This document shows, one piece after another, positions 44,161-53,130 of a stretch of DNA of 64,000 nt; within the stretch, counting starts at the first letter, position 1, and each line of letters opens with the position of its first letter. This DNA comes from Triticum aestivum (Eukaryota > Streptophyta > Magnoliopsida > Poales > Poaceae). Where the stretch lies: positions 265,624,458 to 265,688,457 of the forward strand of contig NC_057807.1 of the NCBI RefSeq assembly GCF_018294505.1, read 5' to 3'. Below the pieces are notes generated by a model. It was not told the origin of the DNA. It did not search any database and saw nothing but the letters and a program-made list of their open reading frames with translations. Made by a program: the position numbers and the translations under genes.

Positions 44161-45190
44161 CATGCGGTGCCCCCATGTTTGGTTTTGGCAATTGATGACA
44201 ATCTCTATGGACTAATGGTTGCCTTGAGTTATATTTGAAGGGTTTGTCCATAGGCTTTTCTTGAAGTCCATTTGTTGGTTTCAAGGAGAGTTTGTGATGA
44301 CCAAGGTGCTATTAAGGAATTATCCAAAGATTGGCCATATGAGTGTTGTGCTTATAGCAAGCATGTCTTGAAGAAAAAGAGTGTGTGATCATTCATGTTT
44401 ACCTTCAAGACATCATCCAAATGAAGAGAGTTGGAAAGATTCAAGGTTGATCCAGACTAAGTCAAAGAGTGAATCAAGTTGATCAACACACAAAGCATAG
44501 AAGATGTATCGAGAGGGATCAAGCGATCCCATGGTATGGTAAGCATTGTCAATTATACTTTGTGTACTAACCCATGATCTTCGTGAGAGTTCTTTGTGTG
44601 GTTAGGTTGCGGTGTGCAAGTTCAAGTAGGATCATCACGAAGAGATCATATGCTTGAAGCTTGCCGTCCATTGTGGCGACAATGGACTTGTGAAGATGCG
44701 CAGAAGAGTGGCTCACCCATAGTGGAGTATGGGGGAGCAATCTACTAGTCTTCATCGAGCCAACGCAATCAAGAAAGGTGGTCCATCTTGAGGAGGAGAA
44801 GATCGTCATCATCTAGCTCAAGTGGATCATGTGCAAGGCAAATATTTGCCCTTGATAGGTTTTCTATTTTACCGGTCTCACGGTAGTTGTGGGAGATCGG
44901 GTTATAGGATCGATTGTTGTACTATCAAGGGGGGCTCTCGATGAGTTGCTTGATCGTATCGTTCGTAGAGAGCTCAAACCATTGCATCCTTGCATCATCT
45001 TTATTGGTTCTTGTTTGGTTCTTCTCCTTGTGAGATTTGGAACTCTTGGTCTTTTTTATGACAAGCTCGAGTTCATCGAAAACGGAGTTCACTTGCATCT
45101 TCTATGATGTTTTTGATGTTGGAGGGTATGCCGGTTCTTCTCTGTTGGAGGGTATGCCGGTTCTTCTCTGTTGGAGGTTTCACTCCTTTG
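44152..45190 (+). repeat. LTR fragment inserted in Harbinger remnant
   Basis: About 1 kb begins TGTTGAAAGAACATGCGGTG and reads like an LTR of a Triticeae retrotransposon of unknown family, without coding potential. It breaks off at about 45190, where the right inverted-repeat arm begins. Near its end a 26-bp unit (gttggagggtatgccggttc…) is repeated in tandem at 45118-45143 and 45144-45169. Confidence 0.55.
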
Positions 45191-45197
45191 TTTGTTG

Positions 45198-45512
45198 ACG
45201 GGCGACGACGATGCTGGATGGCGCCTTGCGTGACCGAACAGTCGGCCTGAAGAGGTTGGTGACGACGAGCAACGACGACGGCCGTAGTTTGTCTCCCACC
45301 GGCAACACAGAGAACGCCGGCCAAATGCTTTCCGGCAAGCCGGCGCAGAGACAGCTATGGCACGGCGCGATGGTGGTTGGGACGTCCCTGGTGAAAGACG
45401 GCGCGACCAGGGGGTGGTGGTGGCGGCAGCGATGACGGGGACGCGGAGAGAGGTAGAGGAAGAGAAAAGGGGGTCTGTCTCACCGACGGGCGGGCCAGGG
45501 CAGAACAAGGGT
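45198..45512. repeat. Right arm of the ~310-bp inverted repeat
   Basis: It reads from 'gacgggcgacgacgatgctg' to 'gggccagggcagaacaaggg'. See the left arm for the pairing. Confidence 0.85.
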
Positions 45513-45540
45513 CTGTATTTCACCCTTTTGCTACCGAGCT

Positions 45541-45957
45541 GTCACGTAAGGGAGTGAACTTTTTGCCAGGCCGAAGTGAAGTGAAGTGACTTTGACCGGC
45601 AGATGTCTTAATAAGCTGCCACCGGTGAGCAGCGTTGAACCGTTTCCAGCTGGTTCCAGCGGCACGGATCTCGAGACCGATCCAACGGTGAACAGTGAAA
45701 GCACAGAAGCCCAAGAGGCGAACCTTGCCAGCCGTGACCGGTGACACGACCGCCTGGCACTACACGTGTAGGCCCCCTGAGAGCTGAGACGGATTCACCG
45801 AGGGGAGGGGAGCCCCAAGCCGTGGCACAACACAGGCAAGTGCCCTTTTTACCCCACCACACTACCACTTGTGACCTCCAAAGAAGTGAAACCACAACGC
45901 ACCAGCGAGCGCTTCGGTGGAGAGAGGAAGAGCTTTCGCTTCCACGACGTCCTCGAG
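45541..45957 (+). promoter_or_regulatory. SUVH promoter and first non-coding exon
   Basis: Unique, GC-rich sequence upstream of the SUVH gene. It holds a perfect palindrome TACACGTGTA with a G-box core (CACGTG, 45763-45768), the target type of bZIP and bHLH factors. No clear TATA box is present. The 5' end of the mRNA probably lies around 45840-45900; the exon ends at the donor CTCGAG/GTCAGT (45957/45958). Confidence 0.55.
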
Positions 45958-46803
45958 GTCAGTCGGCTCCCGGCAATCTTTCTTGCGATTTTATTTTCTG
46001 GCGCTCTTGAGTAGTAGTAGTAATTTTTGGTTTTGGATGATCGTATCTGTGGAGAAATGGCCTTCTTTTCTGGGTTCCTCAACGTTCCTCTTCTTGAACT
46101 TTGTTTCTTCTTTCTGTCGATACCGGCATTTTTGGTTCATATGTGAGGAGGAGAGGGACATGGAACGTAGCATGCTGAAATAGATGTGTTTTCTGTCGGT
46201 TTAAAACAACCCCAATCTGTACTACATTCATATGGTATGGATACTTCGACACAAAGTAACACAATAGTGAGCAGAGCAGCATATGTGTTTTCCTCTGTTT
46301 CTTTTGTTTCAATAGAAAGAAGATTCCTCTGTTTCTGCTTGCTGCATTTCACAAGACCCTGTTCTTTCAGCTCAATGGTTTATATCATTACTTGAATCTA
46401 CAGATTTATTCTCTTTAAAAAAAAAAAGCACTGACCTCCCTTTCTTAAAAAGATTACAGTGTGAAAAAGATCACACTTCTTTTATTAAGTGTAAAAGAGA
46501 TCTCAACCAAATCCTACTCGTCAGTCAATATGCCATTTTTACACTGCCACCATCGCATAAAGATTCATATTAATTCCACCCAGCCAACAAGCTAGTGATC
46601 AAAATATGAATCTTTTCTGTTTCCGCGTTGCTGCATTTCACTTCACAAGATAATACAGTTTTGTCCTGTTTTGAAGCTGATACAATGTTCTGAACTTACA
46701 TATTTACATGGATGCTATTCTTCGTTGATCATATATATTTGATCTTCCATATACATCAGCTAGCATCTAGTATTAACTCTACCCTGTTTTTTTCTACTGC
46801 CAG
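45958..46803 (+). other. 5' UTR intron of the SUVH gene
   Basis: The donor GTCAGT at 45958 and the acceptor tttttctactgccag ending at 46803 enclose 846 bp of AT-rich, T-rich sequence with no frame. The coding exon starts 9 bp later. A 12-base A run lies near 46416. Introns at this place are common in plant SUVH genes and can raise expression. Confidence 0.7.
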
Positions 46804-46812
46804 GAGTTCACC

Positions 46813-48945
46813 ATGGGGAGCTTGATAGACGAAGCAGGAACTGAGGAGCAGCCCTTGGACCCGAAGCCATTGCACTCACTAGCGCCGATGTTCCCTACCC
46901 CTCCTGGGTATGATCTAGCAACTGCTGGATCATCCGACCCACCATTCTTCTACTACATCACACCAATACGACAACACCCTGGGCCGGCTCCAGCTTCATT
47001 TGCTGGGCCGCCGCCAGGGCCCTGCTCCTCACCGCAACAACACCCTGGGCCGGCTCCAGCTTCATTTGCTGGGCCGCCACCGCAACAACACCCTGGGCCA
47101 GCTCCAGCTTCATTTGCTGGGCCGTCACCAGGACCAGGGTCCGCAGTTCCTCTGAAGGCCACGCCAATCTCGGCAGCATTTCCCGCGCGGCGACTCAAAG
47201 AGGAACTGTCGGATGAAGACTACACTCCTGCTTCCGAGAAGAGGAAACCATCTTCATCTTCACCCAAGAGCACAGCCAAGAGGGTTCGGCAGGCCGGAGA
47301 CTCCACTGCAGCCAACACCAAGCAGAGACCGATCAGGAGGAGCCTCAGCAAGGAGCTCGCCGGCTGGCCCTCCGCATCGGACAACCCAAGGGAGGCAGTG
47401 GAAGCGACCATGGCCATGTTCGACTCGCTCCGGCGCCGGACGCTGCAGCTGGATGAGAAGGAGGGCTTGGGCAGGCGCGCCGACCTCAAGGCCAGTGTTC
47501 TCATGAACCATAACAACCTGAAGATCAACAGCCTCAAGACGATAGGCCCCGTCCCGGGCGTCGAAATCGGAGACATCTTCTTCTACAGGATTGAGATGTG
47601 CATCGTGGGGTTGCATGCGCCATCCATGGCCGGCATCGACTACCTGTCGGCTAAGCTTGTTGCCGGGAGGGACGAGAGCCTGGCCGTGAGCATCATCTCG
47701 TCCGGCGGATACGAGAACGTTGAAGATGAGACCGACACCCTGGTGTACACGGGCCAAGGAGGCAACAGCCGGCGCAAGGACAAGGAGAAGCACGACCAGA
47801 AGCTGGAGAAAGGAAACCTTGCTCTCAGCAACAGCGCCAGCAAGAAGAACCAGATCAGGGTGGTGCGCAGTGCACGGGACCCTTTCTCTATCACAGCAGG
47901 CAAGGTTTACATCTACGATGGAGTGTATCGCATCGAGGACTCCTGGATGGACACGGCCAAGAACGGGTTCAGTGTGTTCAAGTACAGGCTGAGGAGGGAG
48001 CCAGGGCAACCTCATGGAATTTCAGTCTGGAAGATGACAGAAAAGTGGAAGGCAAACCGTGCCACAAGAGAAAATGCCATGGTGCTGGATCTATCATCAG
48101 GGGCTGAGATCCTGCCTGTGTGCCTTGTCAACGAAGTCGACGGCGAAACGGGGCCGAGCCACTTCAAGTATGTCACCGGAGTGAAGCACTCGAGACCTCT
48201 TGGTAGGAACAAGCCATTGCACCACTGTGAGTGTACTAGTGTGTGCATGCCAGGTGACCCCAATTGTTCGTGCGCGCGACAGAATGGCGGCGATCTTCCC
48301 TACAACTTGGACGGGGTGCTCGCGAGGCATGTTCCGATGCTTTACGAGTGCTCTCGTGACTGCCATTGCACCAAGGACTGTCGGAACAGGGTTGCACAGA
48401 GAGGTGTTCAGCTCAACTTTGAGGTGTTCCGGACCGGAGACCGTGGATGGGGTCTCCGATCATGGGACCCGATCCGTGCCGGCGCATTCGTTTGCGAGTA
48501 TGCTGGTCAAGTCATGGACGAAACCAACATGAGCATGGATGTCGAGGAGGACGAGTACACCTTTCGCACAACATGTCCAAGTGACAAGGCTCTAAGATGG
48601 AACCTGGGTGCAGAGTTGCTCGAGGAAAAAGGTGCAGATGCCACAGCTGAGAGGTTTAAGAAGCTTCCTGTCGTGATAAGTGCAAAAGATGCAGGCAACG
48701 TTGCTCGTTTCGTCAACCATAGCTGCTCCCCGAATCTACTCTGGCAGGCTGTGCAATATGACCATACCGATGACAGTTATCCGCATATCATGTTCTTCGC
48801 TATGAAACATATCCCTCCTATGACTGAGCTGACATATGATTATGGCATTAGAGGGGCTCCTCCGGGCCTCAAGGGGAAATCTCCCCTGGCTTGCAAGCTC
48901 AAGCCATGCTTATGTGGATCTGCAAACTGTCGAGGTTCTTTCTGA
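46813..48945 (+). CDS. SUVH1-like: SUVH-type histone H3K9 methyltransferase (SRA-SET)
   Basis: The open frame of 710 codons is uninterrupted; the start (ttcaccATGGGG) has a good plant context and sits just after the 5' UTR intron. Residues 15-50 (PLDPKPLHSLAPMFPTPPGY) match the SUVH1/SUVH3 branch. Residues 53-105 hold three copies of a 14-16 residue proline-rich repeat (QQHPGPAPASFAGPPP). A basic region follows (about 125-180), then the SRA/YDG domain (about 245-405), which binds methylated DNA. The pre-SET zinc cluster is at about 465-525 (HHCECTSVCMPGDPNCSCAR). SET (about 540-680) has GWGLRSWDPI, RFVNHSCSPN (near 634) and ELTYDYG, and post-SET has CLCGSANCRGSF. All catalytic and zinc residues are present. 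SUVH proteins act in the nucleus on H3K9 in methylated chromatin; SUVH1/3 are also reported as methylation readers that favour expression. Confidence 0.96.
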   Translation: MGSLIDEAGTEEQPLDPKPLHSLAPMFPTPPGYDLATAGSSDPPFFYYITPIRQHPGPAPASFAGPPPGPCSSPQQHPGPAPASFAGPPPQQHPGPAPASFAGPSPGPGSAVPLKATPISAAFPARRLKEELSDEDYTPASEKRKPSSSSPKSTAKRVRQAGDSTAANTKQRPIRRSLSKELAGWPSASDNPREAVEATMAMFDSLRRRTLQLDEKEGLGRRADLKASVLMNHNNLKINSLKTIGPVPGVEIGDIFFYRIEMCIVGLHAPSMAGIDYLSAKLVAGRDESLAVSIISSGGYENVEDETDTLVYTGQGGNSRRKDKEKHDQKLEKGNLALSNSASKKNQIRVVRSARDPFSITAGKVYIYDGVYRIEDSWMDTAKNGFSVFKYRLRREPGQPHGISVWKMTEKWKANRATRENAMVLDLSSGAEILPVCLVNEVDGETGPSHFKYVTGVKHSRPLGRNKPLHHCECTSVCMPGDPNCSCARQNGGDLPYNLDGVLARHVPMLYECSRDCHCTKDCRNRVAQRGVQLNFEVFRTGDRGWGLRSWDPIRAGAFVCEYAGQVMDETNMSMDVEEDEYTFRTTCPSDKALRWNLGAELLEEKGADATAERFKKLPVVISAKDAGNVARFVNHSCSPNLLWQAVQYDHTDDSYPHIMFFAMKHIPPMTELTYDYGIRGAPPGLKGKSPLACKLKPCLCGSANCRGSF
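46972..47127 (+). repeat. 48-bp coding tandem repeat in SUVH N-terminus
   Basis: Two adjacent 48-bp units (47032-47079 and 47080-47127) differ at two positions, and a partial unit lies at 46972-47013. They encode PQQHPGPAPASFAGPP-type repeats. The length is a multiple of three, so copy-number change would keep the frame. Confidence 0.92.
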
Positions 48946-49290
48946 CACAAAATATGCTGGGCATAAACAAGGTACAGAAAAATGTCATTATCTCTGTTCC
49001 TTCTAGGTTTTCCGGTCATGTTTAACAAGTATTGTACTCCCTCCGTTCCAAAATAGATGACTCAACTTTGTACTAGTGTCTTGTCACACGGTATGTATTG
49101 TCATTACTCATCACTTGATGTTGATGGATTTTTATTAGTCATGTCTTTGCTAGAGAAGAACGTATCCTACAGACTACTACTCCATACTAGACAGCGTAAC
49201 TATATGTCTCCAATCTGTGCCTTGGCCGCCAAATTGATGCTGATATTGTTCTCCTTTTCAGGTTATTACGCTGTTGTATGGTAGGAGTAC
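48946..49290 (+). other. SUVH 3' UTR with a candidate intron
   Basis: After the TGA, CAAG/GTACAG (48971/48972) could be a donor and tctccttttcag (ending 49261) an acceptor, giving a 290-bp intron. It would contain a truncated Stowaway end (49037-49080). No clear polyadenylation signal was found, so the 3' end is not fixed. Confidence 0.4.
49037..49080. mobile_element. Truncated Stowaway MITE end
   Basis: TA followed by CTCCCTCCGTTCCAAAATAG and 'atgactcaactttgtacta' is one end of a common Triticeae Stowaway type. No matching inverted end lies within the next 400 bp, so the element is truncated. Confidence 0.7.
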
Positions 49291-50159
49291 ATGGTGGCTG
49301 GGCGGTCCCGCGGAGTAGCCAGCGTCTCTGTATTTTGGACAAGGGAGCAGAGTAGGCAGCCGTCCTCTCTAGTATTATGTATGCCGGTGTGGTGGCCAAG
49401 AGTGTGTCTGTCTGATGGCTTTTGTGATGCAAAATCGTGTGTAGTACATGTTGCATACGCAGGCGTGTCATGTGCAAATCATGCAGCAGCTGTCATCTAC
49501 TCCCTCCGTTCGGAATTAGATGTCGCGACTGCTGTACATTATGCATTTTGCAAACATGTCCTTATACTTTTGAATCATTTGAAAAAACGCCCCCGTCTCC
49601 TTCCTCACTACTCCACCGTCGCTCACGCGTCGCCGGCTCCGGCCACTATCCCCCGTCTTCCTCCCCCGTTCTCCTCAGCACCCAGAGAGAGTCTCCGCGC
49701 GTCGCAGGACCCAGGACCCAGCCGCCTGTGCAGGAGACGACCTGCGTCGTCGCGGAGGAGACGCGCAGGACCTTCACGGAGGCGCCTTGCGCCGCCGCCC
49801 AGCTGCGTAGCCGCCATGGGTGTGCCCTCGCCTACCTGAGCAGCGGGATTGCTCCTAAAGTTCTTCCTCTTCGTCACCTCCCTCTGAATCGTGCCAAGAA
49901 GCAGTAAATCGACGACTAGGTCCTCGATTTGGTCCGCCTTGGCCGCCGTCGCCGCGGACAATTTTGGACGCCGTCGCGGCGCTGGGTCTTCGTCGCTGCT
50001 CTGGCCCAGGGTCTTCATCGCCGCATTGGCCCTGCTCAACCTCTCCTCCAAGCCCAGGGTCTTCCTCTCCGTGCTGGCCCTCCTCCGAAGGTCGCGCCCG
50101 CCCTCGCCTCTGTTGGTGCTGGTATTCCCCGCCCCCGCCTCTGTTGTTGCTGCTGCTGA

Positions 50160-50800
50160 ATTAAAGAGAACTTGATTGTAAAGCTGAATACTGAATTAAA
50201 GATCATGAATACTGAATACTTGAAAGAGTAGAAGCAAAACTGGAGTACTGAAAGTAGTTTGGTTCTGGAGTACTTGATGTTCTGTACTGAATACTGAATT
50301 AAAGAGAACTTAATTGCTGCTGGTATTCCTCTCCCTGTTTGATTGTAAAGCAAAACTGGATTAAACAGAACTTGAATACTGAGTGTTGCTGGTAACACAG
50401 TTACACTGAATACCCAATGAAGCTCAATACTGAATGCTGGAGTAGTTGCTGCTGCTGGTATTCACATGCACTTCAAGAAATTATTCAGTACAGAACAGTT
50501 TTATTCAGTACAGAACAGTTTTGTTCAGTATAGAATTTGGGAGTAGATGCAGATATGTTGTGAATGCAAAATAAGTGGAACATTTGGTGCCACTGTTCCT
50601 AGTCCACTACAATTCCTAGCATTTTGCTTCCAATGTGCAGATATGTTCTGAATGCAAAATAAGTGGAACATTTGATGCTCCTGATCGATGCTCTTGATTT
50701 GCTAGGAACAGTTTTGTTCGGTGGAACATTTTGCTTCCAATGATGCAGATATGTCCTGAATGCCAAATGTCATTCCACTGTTCCACTTATCTAGGAATTG
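50160..50800. repeat. Short direct repeats inside the Pack-type element
   Basis: The motif 'gaatactgaattaaaga' recurs with variation between 50175 and 50420. A 21-bp unit (attcagtacagaacagtttt) is tandem at 50483-50525. A 40-bp segment around 'gcagatatgttgtgaatgca' occurs at 50548, 50637 and, partly, 50745. No reading frame is supported. Confidence 0.7.
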
Positions 50801-51448
50801 TAAAAGAAACAAAGCTTTTACATGTGTGAGAAACTTATTCCTGCGATCCAAGAGCGCTGGCCGGACGAAGATGAAGGACGGACAATCTATATCTGAGGCT
50901 GGGGTCCAATGCAATGCTCTTGCATTGTTAGGAAAATTTGCTCTCTGCTTGCTTGATCCTGGCTGATTGTCACCCTGTCAGTCACAGACACCAACCAGTG
51001 GAACGGCCGAGTGCTGCTGCTGTACTAAGCATGCAGCAACTGAAGCAAAGCGGTTGGTTGCTGGAGGATCCCACAAGGCAGATCTCAGTCAGTCAGATCA
51101 GTGCAGCAAAAGTAGGAGCTGGGCAAAGGTTAGCATTGACCCAGGAATTCACGGGGGTTCAGTACTTCAGTTACCACCACCACCACATGGGCAGCAATTA
51201 GCAAAGCTTAACAGCAAGGCTAAAAATAATCAAGAACCTAGGCAAACGTATTCTTTCTTTCTTTCTTTTTTCCTAATCATAATCAAGAACCTGAATGCTG
51301 AGATCGATGGTTTCATTCAGAACATTGCCAGTTTGAAGACAGGAACATCAAAATCCAGAGTATCTCTTATGGTGCCACAAGATAAAAATTCAGAGTTCAA
51401 ATAAAAATTCAGAATTCAGAGTATACCTTGACAGAGCAGGGGCATACA

Positions 51449-51683
51449 CTGCTGCTTGCGGCTGAGGAAGAGGCCGAGCCACTTGAGTCGCATATCGACG
51501 TCCTCCTTGGTGAGCTTGTCGGCGTCGATCTACTCCATGGGCAGCTTGGTGAGCTGAGGCTGGTGTGGTACTTCTCCTTGAGCACCCAGTACCCGCCCTC
51601 CCGCTGCAGTGCTGCTCCACCCGCGGCTCCAGCTGGACGGCCGAGGCCGACGGCGAGGCGGCCGCCACCGACGGGGCGGAAAC
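51449..51683 (-). pseudogene. Ferredoxin-nitrite reductase gene fragment (NiR N-terminus)
   Basis: On the minus strand three frames read in order VSAPSVAAASPSASAVQ then LEPRVEQ, EGGYWVLKEKYHTSL, and KLPME, a stop, IDADKLTKEDVDMRLKWLGL. This order and spacing is that of the amino end of plant plastid nitrite reductase, just after the transit peptide. About 25-30 residues between the second and third segments are missing and two frameshifts are present. Nitrite reductase reduces nitrite to ammonium in plastids; this piece lacks all siroheme and iron-sulfur cysteines and cannot work. It lies in the Stowaway-ended element and so was probably captured from a host gene. Confidence 0.8.
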
Positions 51684-52211
51684 GCCATGGCCGCTGCTTG
51701 TGGGAAGGTTGCTGCCGGCATCGTGTTGGTAGTGGTCTGGATCTGGCGCCTTCGGCCTCGCATCGACGGAATCCTTCGCCGGCTTGAACTCAAAGGTCCA
51801 ACCTTTTTGCAAGTTCGCCGCGGGAAGGAGGAGAGGAGCGCGGCGAGGCCACCGAAGGTAGGGGAGGAGAGCGCGGAATCCATGGTGGGGGGGGGGAGAG
51901 CGCGGCGGCGAGCCGGAGAACAGCACAGAGCGGACCGCGGCGGCCAGCCGGAGAAGAAAGTGAGGGCGAGGACCGCGGGTTTGGTCGGAGATAGATGAGG
52001 GGGGTTTTCACAAAAAAGCAGTCGCGACATCTAATTCCGAATGGAGGGAGTATAAGACATGAACCATCTAGTATCATGTGTTCCTACCCACTGTTGTACC
52101 ACTGCTGCTACTTTCACTCTCTGAAATGCTTCTCTGAATGCAAGAAGAAGCATGCCAAGTTTGATCAGATTTTTGTAAAATCTATGCTCTCTCTCTGGAG
52201 CAAAAAAACAT

Positions 52212-52217
52212 AAAAAA
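52212..52217 (-). terminator. Pol III terminator of tRNA-Val
   Basis: A run of six T on the minus strand begins 9 bases after the tRNA 3' end, as usual for Pol III transcripts. Confidence 0.8.
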
Positions 52218-52225
52218 GGTTGACT

Positions 52226-52298
52226 GTCTGAGCCCAGGTTCGAACTGGGGACCTTTAGTGTGTGAGACCAACGTGATAACCAACCACACCACCCAGAC
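52226..52298 (-). tRNA. tRNA-Val (anticodon CAC)
   Basis: The 73-nt minus-strand sequence folds as a cloverleaf. The acceptor is GTCTGGG/CTCAGAC, the anticodon stem TTGGT/ACTAA has loop CTCACAC (anticodon CAC at 52264-52262), and the T arm is CCCAG-TTCGAAC-CTGGG. No intron is present. CCA is not encoded, as in plants. It matches plant tRNA-Val(CAC) as I know it except in the D loop. There position 14, almost always A, is G (GTGGTGTGGTTGG), which also changes the box A promoter. It may therefore be weakly expressed or a recent pseudogene. A T6 terminator follows. Confidence 0.88.
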
Positions 52299-52732
52299 CT
52301 TTGCGACAGATATCTTAAAATCTGTTTATTTAAAACTTGTTCCTCTGATGGAGTAAAGGTATCTGCACCGACAAATCAAAAGTTAGTGTCATCAATAATT
52401 AATCTAGAGCCTAAGCAACCCCTTGATAAAATACGGGATTAATAATGGTTCAGAGGATGCGTCGATGCAAACGAGCCCGTCCGATTCTTTCCAGCCTCTC
52501 ACGTGCACGCGAAAAGGGTTTGTTGACGCACGCGATGCAAGTAAACAAATGCACTTGCACCCGAAGCGATCCGATTGCGCTTTTGTCCCCCTTCTCTCCG
52601 GACCGTCGGTATCTACGAACACGACGCTTCAAATAAATCCGAGCACACTCTTCTCTCGGACACGTATTTAAATTGCTAGGAAAACTCCGCGCAAAGAAGG
52701 CTAAAAACAAAGTAAAAACCAAAACAAGTAAC
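52299..52732. other. Unassigned intergenic sequence
   Basis: Nothing convincing is seen here. Open frames on both strands at 52404-52722 overlap each other, have no known domain and no start context, and are left out. Confidence 0.5.
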
Positions 52733-53130
52733 CTCGTCCCGAATACTTATCTTAGATAATTCGTATCTAGATATGTTTTTTTAACACAATACAGACACAA
52801 GCGCTCATACATACGCACATAAACTTACCACTATGAACCGCACACATGCACACTATATCTCTATGAGTAATTTCGAGAGACTGAGCCGGCATATCATCTT
52901 GAGATTTACGAAGTTAGCGTAGGCGCCTCGCCGTCGATGGGAACGTCTCCTCTCACTGAAAACGTATCGCCGGAATTCCTGAAATAAATCTAGTAATAAT
53001 ACGAGCACCGGGACTTGAACCCTGGTGGGCTGGGGATACCACTGTCCCTCTAGGTTGGTTCGCCTAGACATGTTTTACTGTTAAATATATTTGTATCTAC
53101 ATAAATCTAAGACAAGTAATTTAAGACTTC
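52733..53130. mobile_element. Decayed Stowaway MITE split by a SINE
   Basis: The left part (cgtcccgaatacttatctta…tctagatatgtt) and the right part (ctagacatgttttac…aatctaagacaagtaattta) are inverted counterparts, sharing ATTACTTGTCTTAGAT with small changes. They resemble a common Triticeae Stowaway. Its ends are eroded and the SINE lies between the halves. Confidence 0.6.
52778..53063 (-). mobile_element. tRNA-derived SINE with 11-bp target duplication
   Basis: On the minus strand it begins GCGAACCAACCTAGAGGGAC. It has a B-box-like GGGTTCAAGTCCCGG and a ~200-bp non-tRNA body, and ends in TTAAAAAAA. It is flanked by ctagatatgtt (52767-52777) and ctagacatgtt (53064-53074), an 11-bp duplication with one change. 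Other copies that I recall have about 14 more bases (a box A) after GCGAACCAACC; here that part is missing, so internal Pol III promoter function is doubtful. Confidence 0.7.

Larger units (their letters stand above)
43006..45540. mobile_element. PIF/Harbinger-related DNA transposon remnant, composite
   Basis: A pair of inverted repeats of about 310 bp (43283-43595 and 45198-45512) encloses a transposase remnant (43690-44160) and a foreign LTR fragment (about 44152-45190). The left side outside the repeat (43006-43282) has 'tccgtttg'-type sequence without a match on the right. The borders and target duplication are not resolved. High-GC open frames in the repeats occur in both copies on opposite strands and are not genes. 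Confidence 0.6.
49500..52050. mobile_element. 2.55-kb element with Stowaway-type ends and captured gene DNA
   Basis: The left end CTCCCTCCGTTCGGAATTAG continues ATGTCGCGACTGCT. The right end is its inverted copy: 34 bp with one mismatch. Both ends are flanked by TA (49498-49499 and 52051-52052), the Tc1/Mariner duplication. The inside is not a transposase. It is a GC-rich block (49590-50150), an AT-rich block with short direct repeats (50160-50800), unique sequence, and a GC-rich block with a nitrite reductase fragment on the minus strand (51449-51683). The size and the captured gene piece make it a Pack-type non-autonomous Mariner element. The alternative, two unrelated MITE ends by chance, is unlikely because the subterminal 20 bp also match. 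Confidence 0.8.

Noticed and set aside
42897..45523. Basic, alanine-rich frames in the Harbinger region
   Set aside because: The same frames appear in both arms of the inverted repeat in opposite orientation and break in one copy.
47260..48015. 251-codon open frame on the minus strand inside SUVH
   Set aside because: It is opposite the intact SRA domain and reflects GC-rich codon use.
49623..50051. Minus-strand frame with KADQIEDLVVDLLLLGTIQ
   Set aside because: The segment looks protein-like but matches nothing I can name and the rest is low complexity. I could not support a gene.
52980..53060. tRNA-like sequence (gcaccgggacttgaaccctgg)
   Set aside because: It has a B-box-like arm but no cloverleaf. 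The A tail and target duplication show it is a SINE.
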